64,000 nt of DNA from Ariolimax columbianus (lineage: Eukaryota > Mollusca > Gastropoda > Stylommatophora > Arionidae), in contig JAVGWX010000011.1 in the NCBI GenBank assembly GCA_036924085.1, forward strand, positions 29,338,317-29,402,316, written 5' to 3'. The notes under the pieces are model-generated. The model worked only from the letters and a program-made list of their open reading frames with translations. It had not been told where the DNA came from and did not search any database. Made by a program: the position numbers and the translations under genes. Each line of letters opens with the position of its first letter. The first letter of the stretch is position 1. Below, in pieces: positions 44,367 to 56,800 of this stretch.

Positions 44367-45656
44367 TAGAATAAATTATGTAACTACCGTCCATGACGGA
44401 AACGAATGTGACTCGTAAGACCAATCCGAGCAGAGAAGCGTCTTCCAAAGTGTGTGCAAGTAAAATCAGGACCGTTTGCGGCATCCAATAGTGTGGCGTG
44501 TCTTCTCCAACTCTGAGTCTATAGCCTTTAATTAATGAGCATGTTCTTTGTCTGTATTCCAAGCATAATACTGCCACTCTATGTAACACGATCCATGGCG
44601 TCCTGTCCCCATGATTCCAAATCGATGCCTGCATCATTCATATCCCACTTGCATACATCCTTGTACCGATCTTTTCCCCAACTGTAATTCCCCATAGAGA
44701 AGTTTTTCTGGTATTCTGCCATCATCCATCCTTATAGTGGGCCTCAGCCATTGGAGACTTCGACTAATCATGGAAAAGATTGTGACAGTGCCTGTTCTCT
44801 CCAACATTTCTGCGTTCGTGTTCTTGTCGTGCCACCCAACCTCTAGGATTATGCGCAGGCACCTCTTGGCATAGCTCTTTAGCCGCCTCTCCTAGAACAG
44901 TAGGAAGACCAAGTATCACCACCATAAAAAAGCGTGCTGAGGACACATACCTGGTAAACAAGTGTTTTTGTTTTAACTGTGAGCTTCTTGTTCTCCCTGA
45001 CCCATTTTTTAATCTGCTCATTGTTTTTGCTGCCTTGTCTACCGTGATATTGTTCTGTTAGTCCAGGGATAGTTTATTATTGAGCGGCGATCTCAAGTGT
45101 GTAAAATGATATACTACATCAATGGAGATTACTTTGTGTTTTGATTGCACCCTGAACCCTAACTTGTGTTTTCGTTTTGCTAATTCTTCACCCAAACTCA
45201 CAGGAATGCTAAAATAGAAAATACAGATATAAATCTTTGCAGTTTCTCCTCTGAGAGAGCCGTAATTTCGGCATCATCTTCAATGAGCAGTTCTCTCATC
45301 AGCACTATGTGTATTTTCGTCTTGGCATTCAGCGTTTGGGAATTGAATAGGCCACCATCTGTGAGAGAATGAGTGAAGATACCACCAAGCAAAATGTCAT
45401 CGTGTGATCTATGAAGGCAATATACAATGGCTGCTTTTGTTCTCTGCATTTCTCTTGCAACTGTTGTGACGAGAATATCATATCTGTGGTAGACCTGCGG
45501 AAAACCGCACTGCGACTCTGGGTAAACCTGGTCTCCTAGGACCTGGAGTCTGCGCAGAACAATTCCGGCAAGTATCTTCCCAACGGCAAGTATCTTCTGT
45601 AGTTGTTGCAGCCACTCCGGCCCTCCTTGTTCTTGTACAAGGTTACAATGCTCAAG
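44367..45656 (-). pseudogene. LINE (family L) RT fragment, tandem copy 1
   Basis: The minus strand gives a decayed ORF2: VGKILAGIVLRRLQVLGDQV and YPESQCGF (RT region before motif A), LNAKTKIHIVLMREL, LIEDDAEITALSEEKLQRF (FADDAA-type catalytic box reading IEDDAE), then AKRCLRIILEVGWHDK, NAEMLERTGTV, LRPTIRMDDGRIPEKLLYGE and LGKRSVQG (C-terminal region). Motif A and B are lost. It is nearly identical to 47623-48912. Confidence 0.8.
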
Positions 45657-47622
45657 TTTACCTAACAATATCATTCATTGGCTCTTTTGGTCTTGTCAGA
45701 CGATATTAATTGTGCTTTGCTCTTTTGGTCTTGTCAGGGGATAGTAATTGTGCTTGGCTCTTTTGGTCTTGTCAGACGATAGTAATTGTGCTTGGCTCTT
45801 TTGGTCTTGTCAGACGATAGTAATTGTGCTTTGCTCTTTTGGTCTTGCCAGACGATAGTAATTGTGCCATGGCTCTTTTAGTCTTGTCAGACGACAGTAA
45901 TTGTGCTTGGCTCTTTTAGTCTTGTCAGACGATAGTAATTGTGCTTTGCTCTTTTGGTCTTGCCAGACGATAGTAATTGTGCCATTGCTCTTTTGGTCTT
46001 GTCAGATGATAGTAATTGTGCTTGGCTCTTTTGGTCTTGTCAGAGGATAGTAATTGTGCTTGGCTCTTTTGGTCTTGTCAGACGATAGTAATTGTGCTTA
46101 GCTCTTTTGGTCTTGTCAGACGATAATAATTGTGCTTGGCACTTTTGATCTTGTCAGACGATAGTAATTGTGCTTGGCTCTTTTGGTCTTGTCAGAGGAT
46201 AGTAATTGTGCTTATCTCTTTTGGTCTTGTCAGACGATAGCAATTGTGCTTTGCTCCTTTGGTCTTGTCAGACGATAGTAATTGTGCTTGGCTCTTTTGG
46301 TCTTGTCAGAAAATAGTAATTGTGCTTGGCTCTTTTGGTCTTGTCAGACGATAGTAATTGTGGTAGGCTCTTTTGGTCTTGTCAGACGATAGTAATTGTG
46401 CTTGGCTCTTTTGGTCTTGTCAGACGATAGTAATTGTGCTTGGCTCTTTTGGTCTTGTCAGACGATAGTAATTGTGCTTTGCACTTTTGGTCTTGTCAGA
46501 CGATAGTAATTGTGCTTGGCACTTTTGGTCTTGTCAGACGATAGTAATTTTGCTTGGCTCTTTTTGTCTCTTCAGATGATAGTAATTGTGCTTGGCTCTT
46601 TTATTCTTGTCAGACGATAGTAATTGTGCTTGGCTCTTTTGGTCTTGTCAGACGATAGTAATTGTGCTTGGCTCTTTTATTCTTGTCAGACGATAGTAAT
46701 TGTGCTTGGCTCTTTTGGTCTTGTCAGACGTTAGTAATTGTGCTTTGCTCTTTTGGTCTTGTCAGACGATAGTAATTGTGCTTGGCTCTTTTGGTCTTGT
46801 CAGACGATAGTAATTGTGCTTTGCTCTTTTGGTCTTGTCAGACGATAGTAATTGTGCTTGGCTCTTTTGGTCTTGTCAGACGATAATAATTGTGCTTGTC
46901 TCTTTTATTCTTGTCAGACGAAAGTAATTGTGCTTGGCTCTTTTGGTCTTGTCAGACGTTAGTAATTGTGCTCTGCTCTTTTGGTCTTGTCAGACGATAG
47001 TAATTGTGCTTTGCTCTTTTGGTCTTGTCAGACGATAGTAATTGTGCTTTGCTCTTTTGGTCTTGTCAGACGATAGTAATTGTGCTTGGCTCTTTTGGTC
47101 TTGTCAGACGATAGTAATTGTGCTTGGCTATTTTGGTCTTGTCATACGATAGTAATTGTGCCTGGCTCTTTTATTCTTGTCAGACGATAGTAATTGTGCT
47201 TCGCTATTTTGGTCTTGTCATACGATAGTAATTGTGCTTTGCTCTTTTATTCTTGTCAGACGATAGTAATTGTGCTTGGCTTTTTTGGTCTTGTCAGACT
47301 ATAGTAATTGTGCTTTGCTCTTTTGGTCTTGTCAGACGATAGTAATTGTGCTTTGCTCTTTTTGTCTTGTCAGACGATAGTAATTGTGCTTGGCTCTTTT
47401 GGTCTTGTCAGACGATAGTAATTGTGCTTGGCTCTTTTGGTCTTGTCAGACGATAGTAATTGTGCTTGGCTATTTTGGTCTTGTCATACGAAAGTAATTG
47501 TGCTTGGCTCTTTTATTCTTGTCAGACGATAGTAATTGTGCTTGGCTTTTTTGGTCTTGTCAGACGAAAGTAATTGTGCTTGGCTCTTTTGGTCTTGTCA
47601 GACGATAGTAATTGTGCTTTTA
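45657..47622. repeat. 38-bp minisatellite array 2, about 51 copies
   Basis: Same unit and same starting flank as array 1, ending in the same sequence (aattgtgcttttagaataaa). It begins exactly where LINE copy 1 ends, so [array + LINE] forms a head-to-tail tandem duplication. It is about 20 units shorter than array 1. Confidence 0.95.
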
Positions 47623-49045
47623 GAATAAATTATGTAACTACCGTCCATGACGGAAACGAATGTGACTCGTAAGACCAATCCGAGCAGAAAAGCGTCTTCC
47701 AAAGTGTGTGCAAGTAAAATCAGGACCGTTCGCGGCATCCAATAGTGTGGCGTGTCTTCTCCAACTCTGAGTCTATAGCCTTTAATTAATGAGCATGTTC
47801 TTTGTCTGTATTCCAAGCATAATACTGCCACTCTATGTAACACGATCCATGGCGTCCTGTCCCCATGATTCCAAATCGATGCCTGCATCATTCATATCCC
47901 ACTTGCATACATCCTTGTACCGATCTTTTCCCCAACTGTAATTCCCCATAGATAAGTTTTTCTGGTATTCTGCCATCATCCATCCTTATAGTGGGCCTCA
48001 GCCATTGGAGACTTCGACTAATCATGGAAAAGATTGTGACAGTGCCTGTTCTCTCCAACATTTCTGCGTTCGTGTTCTTGTCGTGCCACCCAACCTCTAG
48101 GATTATGCGCAGGCACCTCTTGGCATAGCTCTTTAGCCGCCTCTCCTAGTGCACGTAGGAAGACCAAGTATCACCACCATAAAAAAGCGTGCTGAGGACA
48201 CATACCTGGTAAACAAATGTTTTTGTTTTAACTGTGAGCTTCTTGTTCTCCCTGACCCATTTTTTAATCTGCTCATTGTTTTTGCTGCCTTGTCTACCGT
48301 GATATTGTTCTGTTAGTCCAGGGATAGTTTATTATTGACCGGCGATCTCAAGTGTGTAAAATGATATACTACATCAATGGAGATTACTTTGTGTTTTGAT
48401 TGCACCCTGAACCCTAACTTGTGTTTTCGTTTTGCTGATTGTTCACCCAAACTCACAGGAATGCTAAAATAGAAAATACAGATATAAATCTTTGCAGTTT
48501 CTCCTCTGAGAGAGCCGTAATTTCGGCATCATCTTCAATGAGCAGTTCTCTCATCAGCACTATGTGTATTTTCGTCTTGGCATTCAGCGTTTGGGAATTG
48601 AATAGGCCACCATCTGTGAGAGAATGAGTGAAGATACCACCAAGTAAAATGTCATCGTGGGATCTATGAAGGCAATATACAATGGCTGCTTTTGTTCTCT
48701 GCATTTCTCTTGCAACTGTCGTAACGAGAATATCATATCTGTGGTAGACCTGCGGAAAACCGCACTGCGACTCTGGGTAAACCTGGTCTCCTAGGACCTG
48801 GAGTCTGCGCAGAACAATTCCGGCAAGTATCTTCTCAACGGCAAGTATCTTCTGTAGTTGTTGCAGCCACTCCGGCCCTCCTTGTTCTTGTACAAGGTTA
48901 CAATGCTCAAGTCTTTGAAATCCTGCAGGACCTGTCCTTCATGCCAACTAATGTTAATAACTGGTGTATATGTAGGACAAGTATGTCCTTTTCACTCCTG
49001 ATGACATCTATTAGTATTCCATCCTTTCCAAACCTTCCTGGAAGC
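47623..49045 (-). pseudogene. LINE (family L) RT fragment, tandem copy 2
   Basis: Repeats 44367-45656 with few differences (for example ctaga-acag versus ctagtgcacg near 48150). It extends beyond it to about 49045, adding upstream RT sequence on the minus strand (QDFKD followed by SIVTL-like, and FGKDGILIDVI). This longer copy is the likely source of the duplication. It is broken by many stops. Confidence 0.8.
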
Positions 49046-49059
49046 AGCATATATTTTCG

Positions 49060-50035
49060 GTGTTGGCAGAAAATATACCAGGTATTGGAAACAAGGACAG
49101 CCAGACTGAAAAATAAAGAAGAGACAGAACCCTGAGATACATAACGAAAAACTACCTAAGCTTGGACTGGACCCATGCATACACCGACGGTTCTGTAACA
49201 AACACAACACAGAATGGAGGGGCTGGGGTATTCCTGAGCCTACTAAATGGTAGAAAAATAACACTGTCAGTGGCAACTGGAAAATACTCAAGCAATTTCA
49301 GAGCGGAGGCAGAGCGGAGGCAGAGGCACTGTTGGCTGCAGCAAAAGGGCAAAAGAAATGAAACCCAGATAGTCCGGTTCACAGATGCCCTTGCCGTAGT
49401 GACAGAACTAAAAAGCCAGAAAAATACTGAACTTAAAGATTTAAGAGCAGTACTCTGTCAACTATGCCAGCAGACCGCACCAAAAAGAGTAGTGGTACAG
49501 TGGGTTCCATGCCATTGTAACATCCAAGGCAACGAGGAGGCAGACAGACTGTCAAAAGAAGGTGCAAGACTACAACAACCAGATTCTAGTGTGACCTACG
49601 AAGACTCAAAAAGGCTCTTTAGAGCCAGATACATTGCCAAATGGGAAACCGAGCATACTGGCTACACAAAAAATTATGCCTATTACCAATTGAACAGAAG
49701 AGAGTAGGTTGTGGTCTTTAGACTCCGCACAGGCCACAATAGACTGAGGTACCACCTATTCAATAAGCTGAAGATAGGTGGCACTGACGAATGCAGTTGT
49801 GGTACCGGAAAAATGACCGCTTAACATCTGCTGCAAAACTGCCCGAAATACGAGGACCAGAGAAAGCACGTGTGGCCATCACCAGTGGCAACACGAGACA
49901 AGCTCTATGGCAGTGTCGACAGCCTCAGGTTGACCCCTGATTTTTTCTAAAAAATACAGGTTGACGTCTGACTGCGTACGAAGAAGAAGAAGAAGAAGAA
50001 GAAGAAGAAGAAGAAGAAGAAGAAACAAAGTGACG
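49060..50035 (+). mobile_element. LINE family N tail with RNase H and long (GAA)n
   Basis: Starts with gaaaataccagg-like sequence matching 32745 of the nested LINE and reads LDWTHAYTDGSVTN, SNFRAEAE (here duplicated to AEAERRQRH), VRFTDALAVV, VQWVPCHCNIQGNEEADRL and YQLNRRE, then a TAG (after NRRE, 49706-49708) and more decayed codons. A (GAA) run of about 15 units ends it. It is joined to family L LINE sequence with opposite orientation. Confidence 0.85.
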
Positions 50036-50109
50036 TTCCTCAGACTGTATAACGATTGGTAGTTTATCACATAACATCACATAACATCACATAACATTTC
50101 ATATAATGA

Positions 50110-51160
50110 CAGGTTGTCAATTCTAGTTAGAGCAATTATGTTTCTGAAAATCGACGTCACTGCACACCGGACATACCCAAAGGTGCTCAGTTTCTTTCAG
50201 CAAATTGCGTAGGTTATGGATGCTGATAGTCCCTATAGCTCCCTGGCTGCACACTCATTTTGCTCCCTCCTCTCAGGCGTCCTACTCCGCTCGAACCTCG
50301 TTTAATGAATGTAGACTGCTGCTTCATATATTGGAGTGTGCTCATCTTACATGAGGTCATTGATTCATTTCAAAATGTCCTAGACAACGAACGTGTCCAT
50401 GATGGGAGCTTGTGAAGCCTATCAGGAACAGAACAGTAGATCCATGTGAACCCCTGCATGTTTAAGGCCTCAACAGCTGCTTTCCACACGTACTTAAGTC
50501 ATCACTTCTGAATTTCCCGAAGTACGGCTTGCGCGTCTCTCACGATGACTGTCCTTGTTAAAGAAGTTTCAGATATCTATCGTAGCGTTGAAGTTACTGC
50601 TTCCATCTCCATTCTGAAACTGGAGTTGTAAATATATATGTCCTACAACGTTCAGCAACGACATGTCAGGGGACTCTAGCCGAGAAGCCCCAGCCTGATG
50701 TCCCGATGCGCAGTACTGATCCGTTGATGTGTATTGACGGCATCGATAAGCTACGTGTTTTCCTTTATCAACTGATATATCTCTTTGCTCTGCTCATCCG
50801 TTGACTCAATCTCTGCATCCCTTGGCAACGGTTATGATGACCATCTGGTACTCTTTCATTCTATCACCAGTGTGGACCCATTCTTCCCGCTTGGCTATCG
50901 TATCAGCTGGAGTGACGTGTCCGATTGTTGTTTCTGCCTGTGCCATCCATGACGCCCCTCTCTTGATTCGTGATCCCTTGATGTCTGATATACTACAGCA
51001 CAGAGGGTTCCGTGTGTATGTGGTGACACGCATATAGGCTTTGACTTGTGTCAGTTTATGTCTGTTTGTCACCGATAACAATCCTAACATGTATCGCCTC
51101 ATCACAATCGGGGTATCGGGTACAGCAATTGCATATCTAATTAATGGCATTTCACAACTG
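50110..51160 (-). pseudogene. Third LINE type: C-terminal region with decayed RNase H
   Basis: The minus-strand frame 50806-51150 reads SVTNRHKLTQVKAYMRVTT, then RNPLCCSISDIKGSRIKRG and ASWMAQAE. These match the region between RT and RNase H in a LINE type known from fish and invertebrates (pattern KG.RIKRGRSWM.QAE). Further along, in shifting frames, are FRMEMEAVTSTLR (RNase H Glu helix), RTVIVRDAQAVLREIQ (normally TD) and FTWIYC (normally WIYCPGHAGV). Near 50150-50200 a short C..C..H stretch (VCPVCSDVDFQKH) could be its end. It is heavily mutated. Confidence 0.65.
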
Positions 51161-51177
51161 AATTAATTCGTTATTTA

Positions 51178-51590
51178 GTGACCGGGAGGTCTCGAGGTAA
51201 GGTGTTCTGCTGGTTCGGTGTTGGAGGTCGTGGAATTCACATCATGGTCTAGACCTGATTTTTAAAACAAATTAGATCATTCTATGAAAAATGTGACCTG
51301 GTTTCTAAGCAGTGAGATTAAGACACCCGTGTGCAGCGCTGCGCAGGGAAACAAATCCTTGTCAGTTGCAAAACAAAAAAAAAGTGCCCTCAAGGGTCGC
51401 TAGTTGTGGAAATTTCAAGTAAAAAATCTACTCAAATTATTTTAGGGATTATCGCCCCCACGGAAAATGCCGCAACGAGTTATTTTGGTTATTATGTTAG
51501 TGGAGCGGCATAGATGGCGTCTGAAAGGCTGCAGGTCTAACTTGCTCTATATAACTCTCCAGCACCACCAGTTGGTAACAGATACTGGGG
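51178..51590 (+). repeat. SINE-like repeat, copy 1
   Basis: Begins with a tRNA-like head (tctcgaggtaaggtgttc as a possible A box; gtcgtggaattcacatc at the B box position). It shares in order with the reverse of 59335-59735: the head, a core around gtgtgcagcgctgcgcaggg, caagtaaaaaatctactcaaatt, and a tail ggtctaacttgctctat. The tRNA-like head plus dispersed copies suggest a SINE. A poly(A) tail is not evident. Confidence 0.55.
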
Positions 51591-51924
51591 TTGACCTGAC
51601 AAATCTCGAGTGAATTTGCGCCTGTCAAAAAATATGAAAGGAGATCATACTTTCCCACGACGTCTAACGACACAAGTGGACTGAAGATGGATGGATATAT
51701 TTAGGCCTATATTTATATGAAACACTCGTCTCAGACATTAATACTGTATCGCTATCGAGACTGTTTTGCGGTTTCGTGTCTGTCACACAGATGTTTTCCC
51801 TATTCCACTTTGTAAACATGTTCTCACCGTAAGTCTAATTAGCGGAAACTATTCTATTTAAAGTCAGTAATAAGTTATAAGCTCTCTGAATGTTTAGCGT
51901 CTTATGGAATTGATGTTCGTCCAT
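51591..51924. other. Stretch without recognised features
   Basis: Between the SINE-like copy and the dispersed repeat, nothing with coding or repeat character was seen. Confidence 0.35.
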
Positions 51925-53340
51925 CACATATGATAAAGACCACTCTCATTGTTCAGCCGTGTTGACAGTCTTTTCTCTTTCAGTGTCCGCTGATTAGGGT
52001 GGCCTGCGCGGTGATTTGGATTAATATGAGAAAGTATTGCGCCGTTTGTCAACCTCACTATCTCGTTTTGAGCAACCTTTAGCTAGTGGCAAGACATTAT
52101 CGAGACGACTGGATATATCCCAGGATGCATATTTTTCTTAGGATTTACTCCCAAAGACTTTCCCATAAACAGGAATCCCTAAAGGCAGCGGAAGGAAGAC
52201 GCCACCGATTGTTTTGTGTCTTGCCTTTCTCAAAATGGACGATGTGCGCAAGCAGGACAAAGGGCCCCAATCTCATGAAGTTCAGCCGTGTAGAGCTGAA
52301 AATACGACACAGGTTGGCAGTTGTTCTAAATTCATTTAGTCGATGTCCAGGCCAGAATAATCGGCGGAAGATATCATTAACTAGTCAAAGCTGAAAACAA
52401 CATTAACTAGTCAAAGCTGAAAACAACATTTACTAGTTAAAGCTGAAGACAACATTAACTAGTCAAAGCTGAAAACAACATTTACTAGTTAAAGCTGAAG
52501 ACAACATTAACTAGTCAAAGCTGAAGACAACATTAACTAGTTAAAGCTGAAGACAACATTAACTAGTCAATGCTGAAGACAACATTAACTAGTCAAAGCT
52601 GAAGACAACATTAACTAGTCAAAGCTGAAGACAACATTAACTAGTCAAAGCTGAAAACAACATTAACTAGTCAAAGCTGAAGACAACATTAACTAGTCAA
52701 AGCTGAAGACAACATTAACTAGTCAAAGCTGAAGACAACATTAAGTAGTCAAAGCTGAAGACAACATTAACTAGTCAAAGCTGAAGACAACATTAACTAG
52801 TCAAAGCTGAAGACAACATTAAGTAGTCAAAGCTGAAGACAACATTAACTAGTCAAAGCTGAAGACAACATTAACTAGTCAAAGCTGAAAACAACATTAA
52901 CTAGTCAAAGCTGAAGACAACATTAACTAGTCAAAGCTGAAGACAACATTAACTAGTCAAAGCTGAAGACAACATTAACTAGTCAAAGCTGAAAACAACA
53001 TTAACTAGTCAAAGCTGCAGACAACATTAACTAGTTAAAGCTGAAGACAACATTAACTAGTCAAAGCTGAAGACAACATTAACTAGTCAAAGCTAAAGAC
53101 AACATTAACTAGTCAAAGCTGAAGACAACATTAACTAGTCAAAGCTGAAGACAACATTAAGTAGTCAAAGCTGAAGACAACATTAACTAGTCAAAGCTGA
53201 AGACAACATTAACTAGTCAAAGCTGAAGACAACATTAATTAGTTAAAGCTGAAAACAACAACACCTTTCCGTGGACACGTGCAAATCGTCGACGTGTAAT
53301 TTTCAGAAAAATCTGGGGTTTGACAGGTACATAATGAACT
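51925..53340. repeat. Unclassified dispersed repeat, copy 2, with internal array
   Basis: Both flanks of the 26-bp array match the repeat at 38583-39262: left part gttcgtccatcaca through cggcggaagatatc, right part cacctttccgtggacacgtg through gtacataatga. The array replaces one short segment of the other copy. Confidence 0.7.
52378..53262. repeat. 26-bp minisatellite, about 34 copies
   Basis: The unit is aactagtcaaagctgaagac plus aacatt. Variants with gaaaac and gttaaag are scattered. The single-copy homologue at about 39144-39170 (aacaagtccagacggaaaac plus aact) identifies the source segment. Confidence 0.95.
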
Positions 53341-53830
53341 AACACACCATACTTCCGCCATCTTTGCTGCTCTTCTGGAATATTATATTCTAGTTGGCTT
53401 GTCGTCTTAGCTCTCAGGTCTGCTTTGATACTTAGCTATCAGATCTATTTATAAGTTCTATTCCGCCATCAATTTTCAGATCTGCTTCTGAGATTATTTC
53501 AAATATATGTTTCGGATCTGCTTCTAAGATCAATTTTAGCTCTAGGACTCAGTTGTGGTATATTTATCGCAGGTTTCTGGACAGGTATTTTCTTCTACCT
53601 GTATTGATTCATTATGGACTAGGTTTTCTCTAGTCTACTGACCTTGACATAAATGATGGTTTCGAGGGTCGTGATAAGTTTTCATTATTTGAGATATAAT
53701 AAACCTGCCATCGGATATGTAGTATGGAACTCAGACAGGTAGCGAGCACGTAATTCTGAATACATGCATACATCCATATACGCATACATAAATGCATACA
53801 TACAAACATACATATATGTATACACATTTA
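53341..53830. other. Stretch without a supported gene
   Basis: T-rich sequence with a loose repetition of agatctgctt / agatct motifs at 53415-53535, and short atacatac runs at 53760-53825. No coding features. Confidence 0.4.
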
Positions 53831-56800
53831 GAAACTCATGTGTATATAATGAAGAGAGTGACACTATTCTCATCACATTGTACCACCCCTGCAGTAAAGA
53901 AAATACAATGTTATCAAACAAAGGGGGGAAGATACCTGGACCTGTTTGAAGTAACAATAATGAAGTTATGTAAATGTGCACCAAGACTTTACATAGAAAC
54001 TAGAGGGAATCAGAGTATTTACCGAACCAACATAATTATGCAGGTTTTCATTTAAACCATGGTAGAAGAGCAACAACTGCTTGCAGAGACTAATACACGT
54101 TTTGATACTGTCTAGTCTACACACTAATAGGCCAATCTACTGACCAGAGACCAATACACGTTTTGATACTGTCTAGTCTACACACTAATAGGCCAATCTA
54201 CTGACCAGAGACCAATACACGTTTTGATACTGTCTAGTCTACACACTAATAGGCCAATCTACTGACCAGAGACCAATACACGTTTTGATACTGTCTAGTC
54301 TACACACTAATAGGCCAATCTACTGACCAGAGACCAATACACGTTTTGATACTGTCTAGTCTACACACTAATAGGCCAATCTACTGACCAGAGACCAATA
54401 CACGTTTTTGATATAGTCTAGTCTACACACTAATAGGCCAATCTACTGACCAGAGACCAATACACGTTTTGATACTGTCTAGTCTACACACTAATAGGCC
54501 AATCTACTGACCAGAGACCAATACACGTTTTGATACTGTCTAGTCTACACACTAATAGGCCAATCTACTGACCAGAGACCAATACACGTTTTTGATATAG
54601 TCTAGTCTACACACTAATAGGCCAATCTACTGACCAGAGACCAATACACGTTTTGATACTGTCTAGTCTACACACTAATAGGCCAATCTACTGACCAGAG
54701 ACCAATACACGTTTTGATACTGTCTAGTCTACACACTAATAGGCCAATCTACTGACCAGAGACCAATACACGTTTTTGATATAGTCTAGTCTACACACTA
54801 ATAGGCCAATCTACTGACCATAGACCAATACACGTTTTGATACTGTCTAGTCTACACACTAATAGGCCAATCTACTGACCAGAGACCAATACACGTTTTT
54901 GATACAGTCTAGTCTACACACTAATAGGCCAATCTACTGACCAGAGACCAATACACGTTTTTGATATAGTCTAGTCTACACACTAATAGGCCAATCTACT
55001 GACCAGAGACCAATACACGTTTTGATACTGTCTAGTCTACACACTAATAGGCCAATCTACTGACCAGAGACCAATACACGTTTTGATACTGTCTAGTCTA
55101 CACACTAATAGGCCAATCTACTGACCAGAGACCAATACACGTTTTTGATATAGTCTAGTCTACACACTAATAGGCCAATCTACTGACCAGAGACCAATAC
55201 ACGTTTTGATACTGTCTAGTCTACACACTAATAGGCCAATCTACTGACCAGAGACCAATACACGTTTTGATACTGTCTAGTCTACACACTAATAGGCCAA
55301 TCTACTGACCAGAGACCAATACACGTTTTTGATATAGTCTAGTCTACACACTAATAGGCCAATCTACTGACCAGAGACCAATACACGTTTTGATACTGTC
55401 TAGTCTACACACTAATAGGCCAATCTACTGACCAGAGACCAATACACGTTTTGATACTGTCTAGTCTACACACTAATAGGCCAATCTACTGACCAGAGAC
55501 CAATACACGTTTTTGATATAGTCTAGTCTACACACTAATAGGCCAATCTACTGACCATAGACCAATACACGTTTTTGATATAGTCTAGTCTACACACTAA
55601 TAGGCCAATCTACTGACCATAGACCAATACACGTTTTGATACTGTCTAGTCTACACACTAATAGGCCAATCTACTGACCAGAGACCAATACACGTTTTTG
55701 ATATAGTCTAGTCTACACACTAATAGGCCAATCTACTGACCATAGACCAATACACGTTTTTGATACAGTCTAGTCTACACACTAATAGGCCAATCTACTG
55801 ACCATAGACCAATACACGTTTTTGATACAGTCTAGTCTACACACTAATAGGCCAATCTACTGACCATAGACCAATACACGTTTTGATACAGTCTAGTCTA
55901 CACACTAATAGGCCAATCTACTGACCATAGACTAATACACGTTTTGATACAGTCTAGTCTACACACTAATAGGCCAATCTACTGACTAGAGACCAATACA
56001 CGTTTTGATACAGTCTAGTCTACACACTAATAGGCCAATCTACTGACCAGAGACCAATACACGTTTTGATACAGTCTAGTCTACACACTAATAGGCCAAT
56101 CTACTGACCAGAGACCAATACACGTTTTGATACAGTCTAGTCTACACACTAATAGGCCAATCTACTGACCAGAGACCAATACACGTTTTGATACAGTCTA
56201 GTCTACACACTAATAGGCCAATCTACTGACCAGAGACCAATACACGTTTTGATACAGTCTAGTCTACACATTAATAGGCCAATCTACTGACCAGAGACCA
56301 ATACACGTTTTGATAGTGTTTAGTTTACACACTAATAGGCCAATCTACTGACCAGAGACCCCAACAGGGTTTGATACTGTCTAGTCTACACACTAATAGT
56401 AAGACCTACTGGATAGAGACCAATCCAGGTTTTGTTACTATCTACACACTAATAATACGACCTACTGGCCAGAGACCAAAACAGGTGTTGATACTGTCTA
56501 CACACTAAAAGTACGACCTACTGACCAGAGACCAAAACAGGTTTTGATACTTTCTAAACACTAGTAGCACGATTTACTGACGAGTGTTGACTACATTACT
56601 GACAAATACGCCTCTGCTACAAGATCTACTGACATACTACTACTCGTAGGATTGTCACATCTACCTTAAGATATATCTATGCTGAGGTCTGAAAACTAGC
56701 AAAGGAGATGAAGAGAAATGGTAATTTATTCAGATAAACTCCGAAGTGGACTTCAAGTTCTCCGAATTAAAAATATATCTGACCGCTAACGGGAGAACAC

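Noticed and set aside
41648..47622. CRISPR-like arrays with regular 38-bp period
   Set aside because: The repeat is contiguous without unique spacers, and the genome is animal, so it is a minisatellite.
54085..56575. Regular 61-bp array as CRISPR or tRNA/rRNA gene cluster
   Set aside because: No spacers and no RNA gene features; whole units are repeated.
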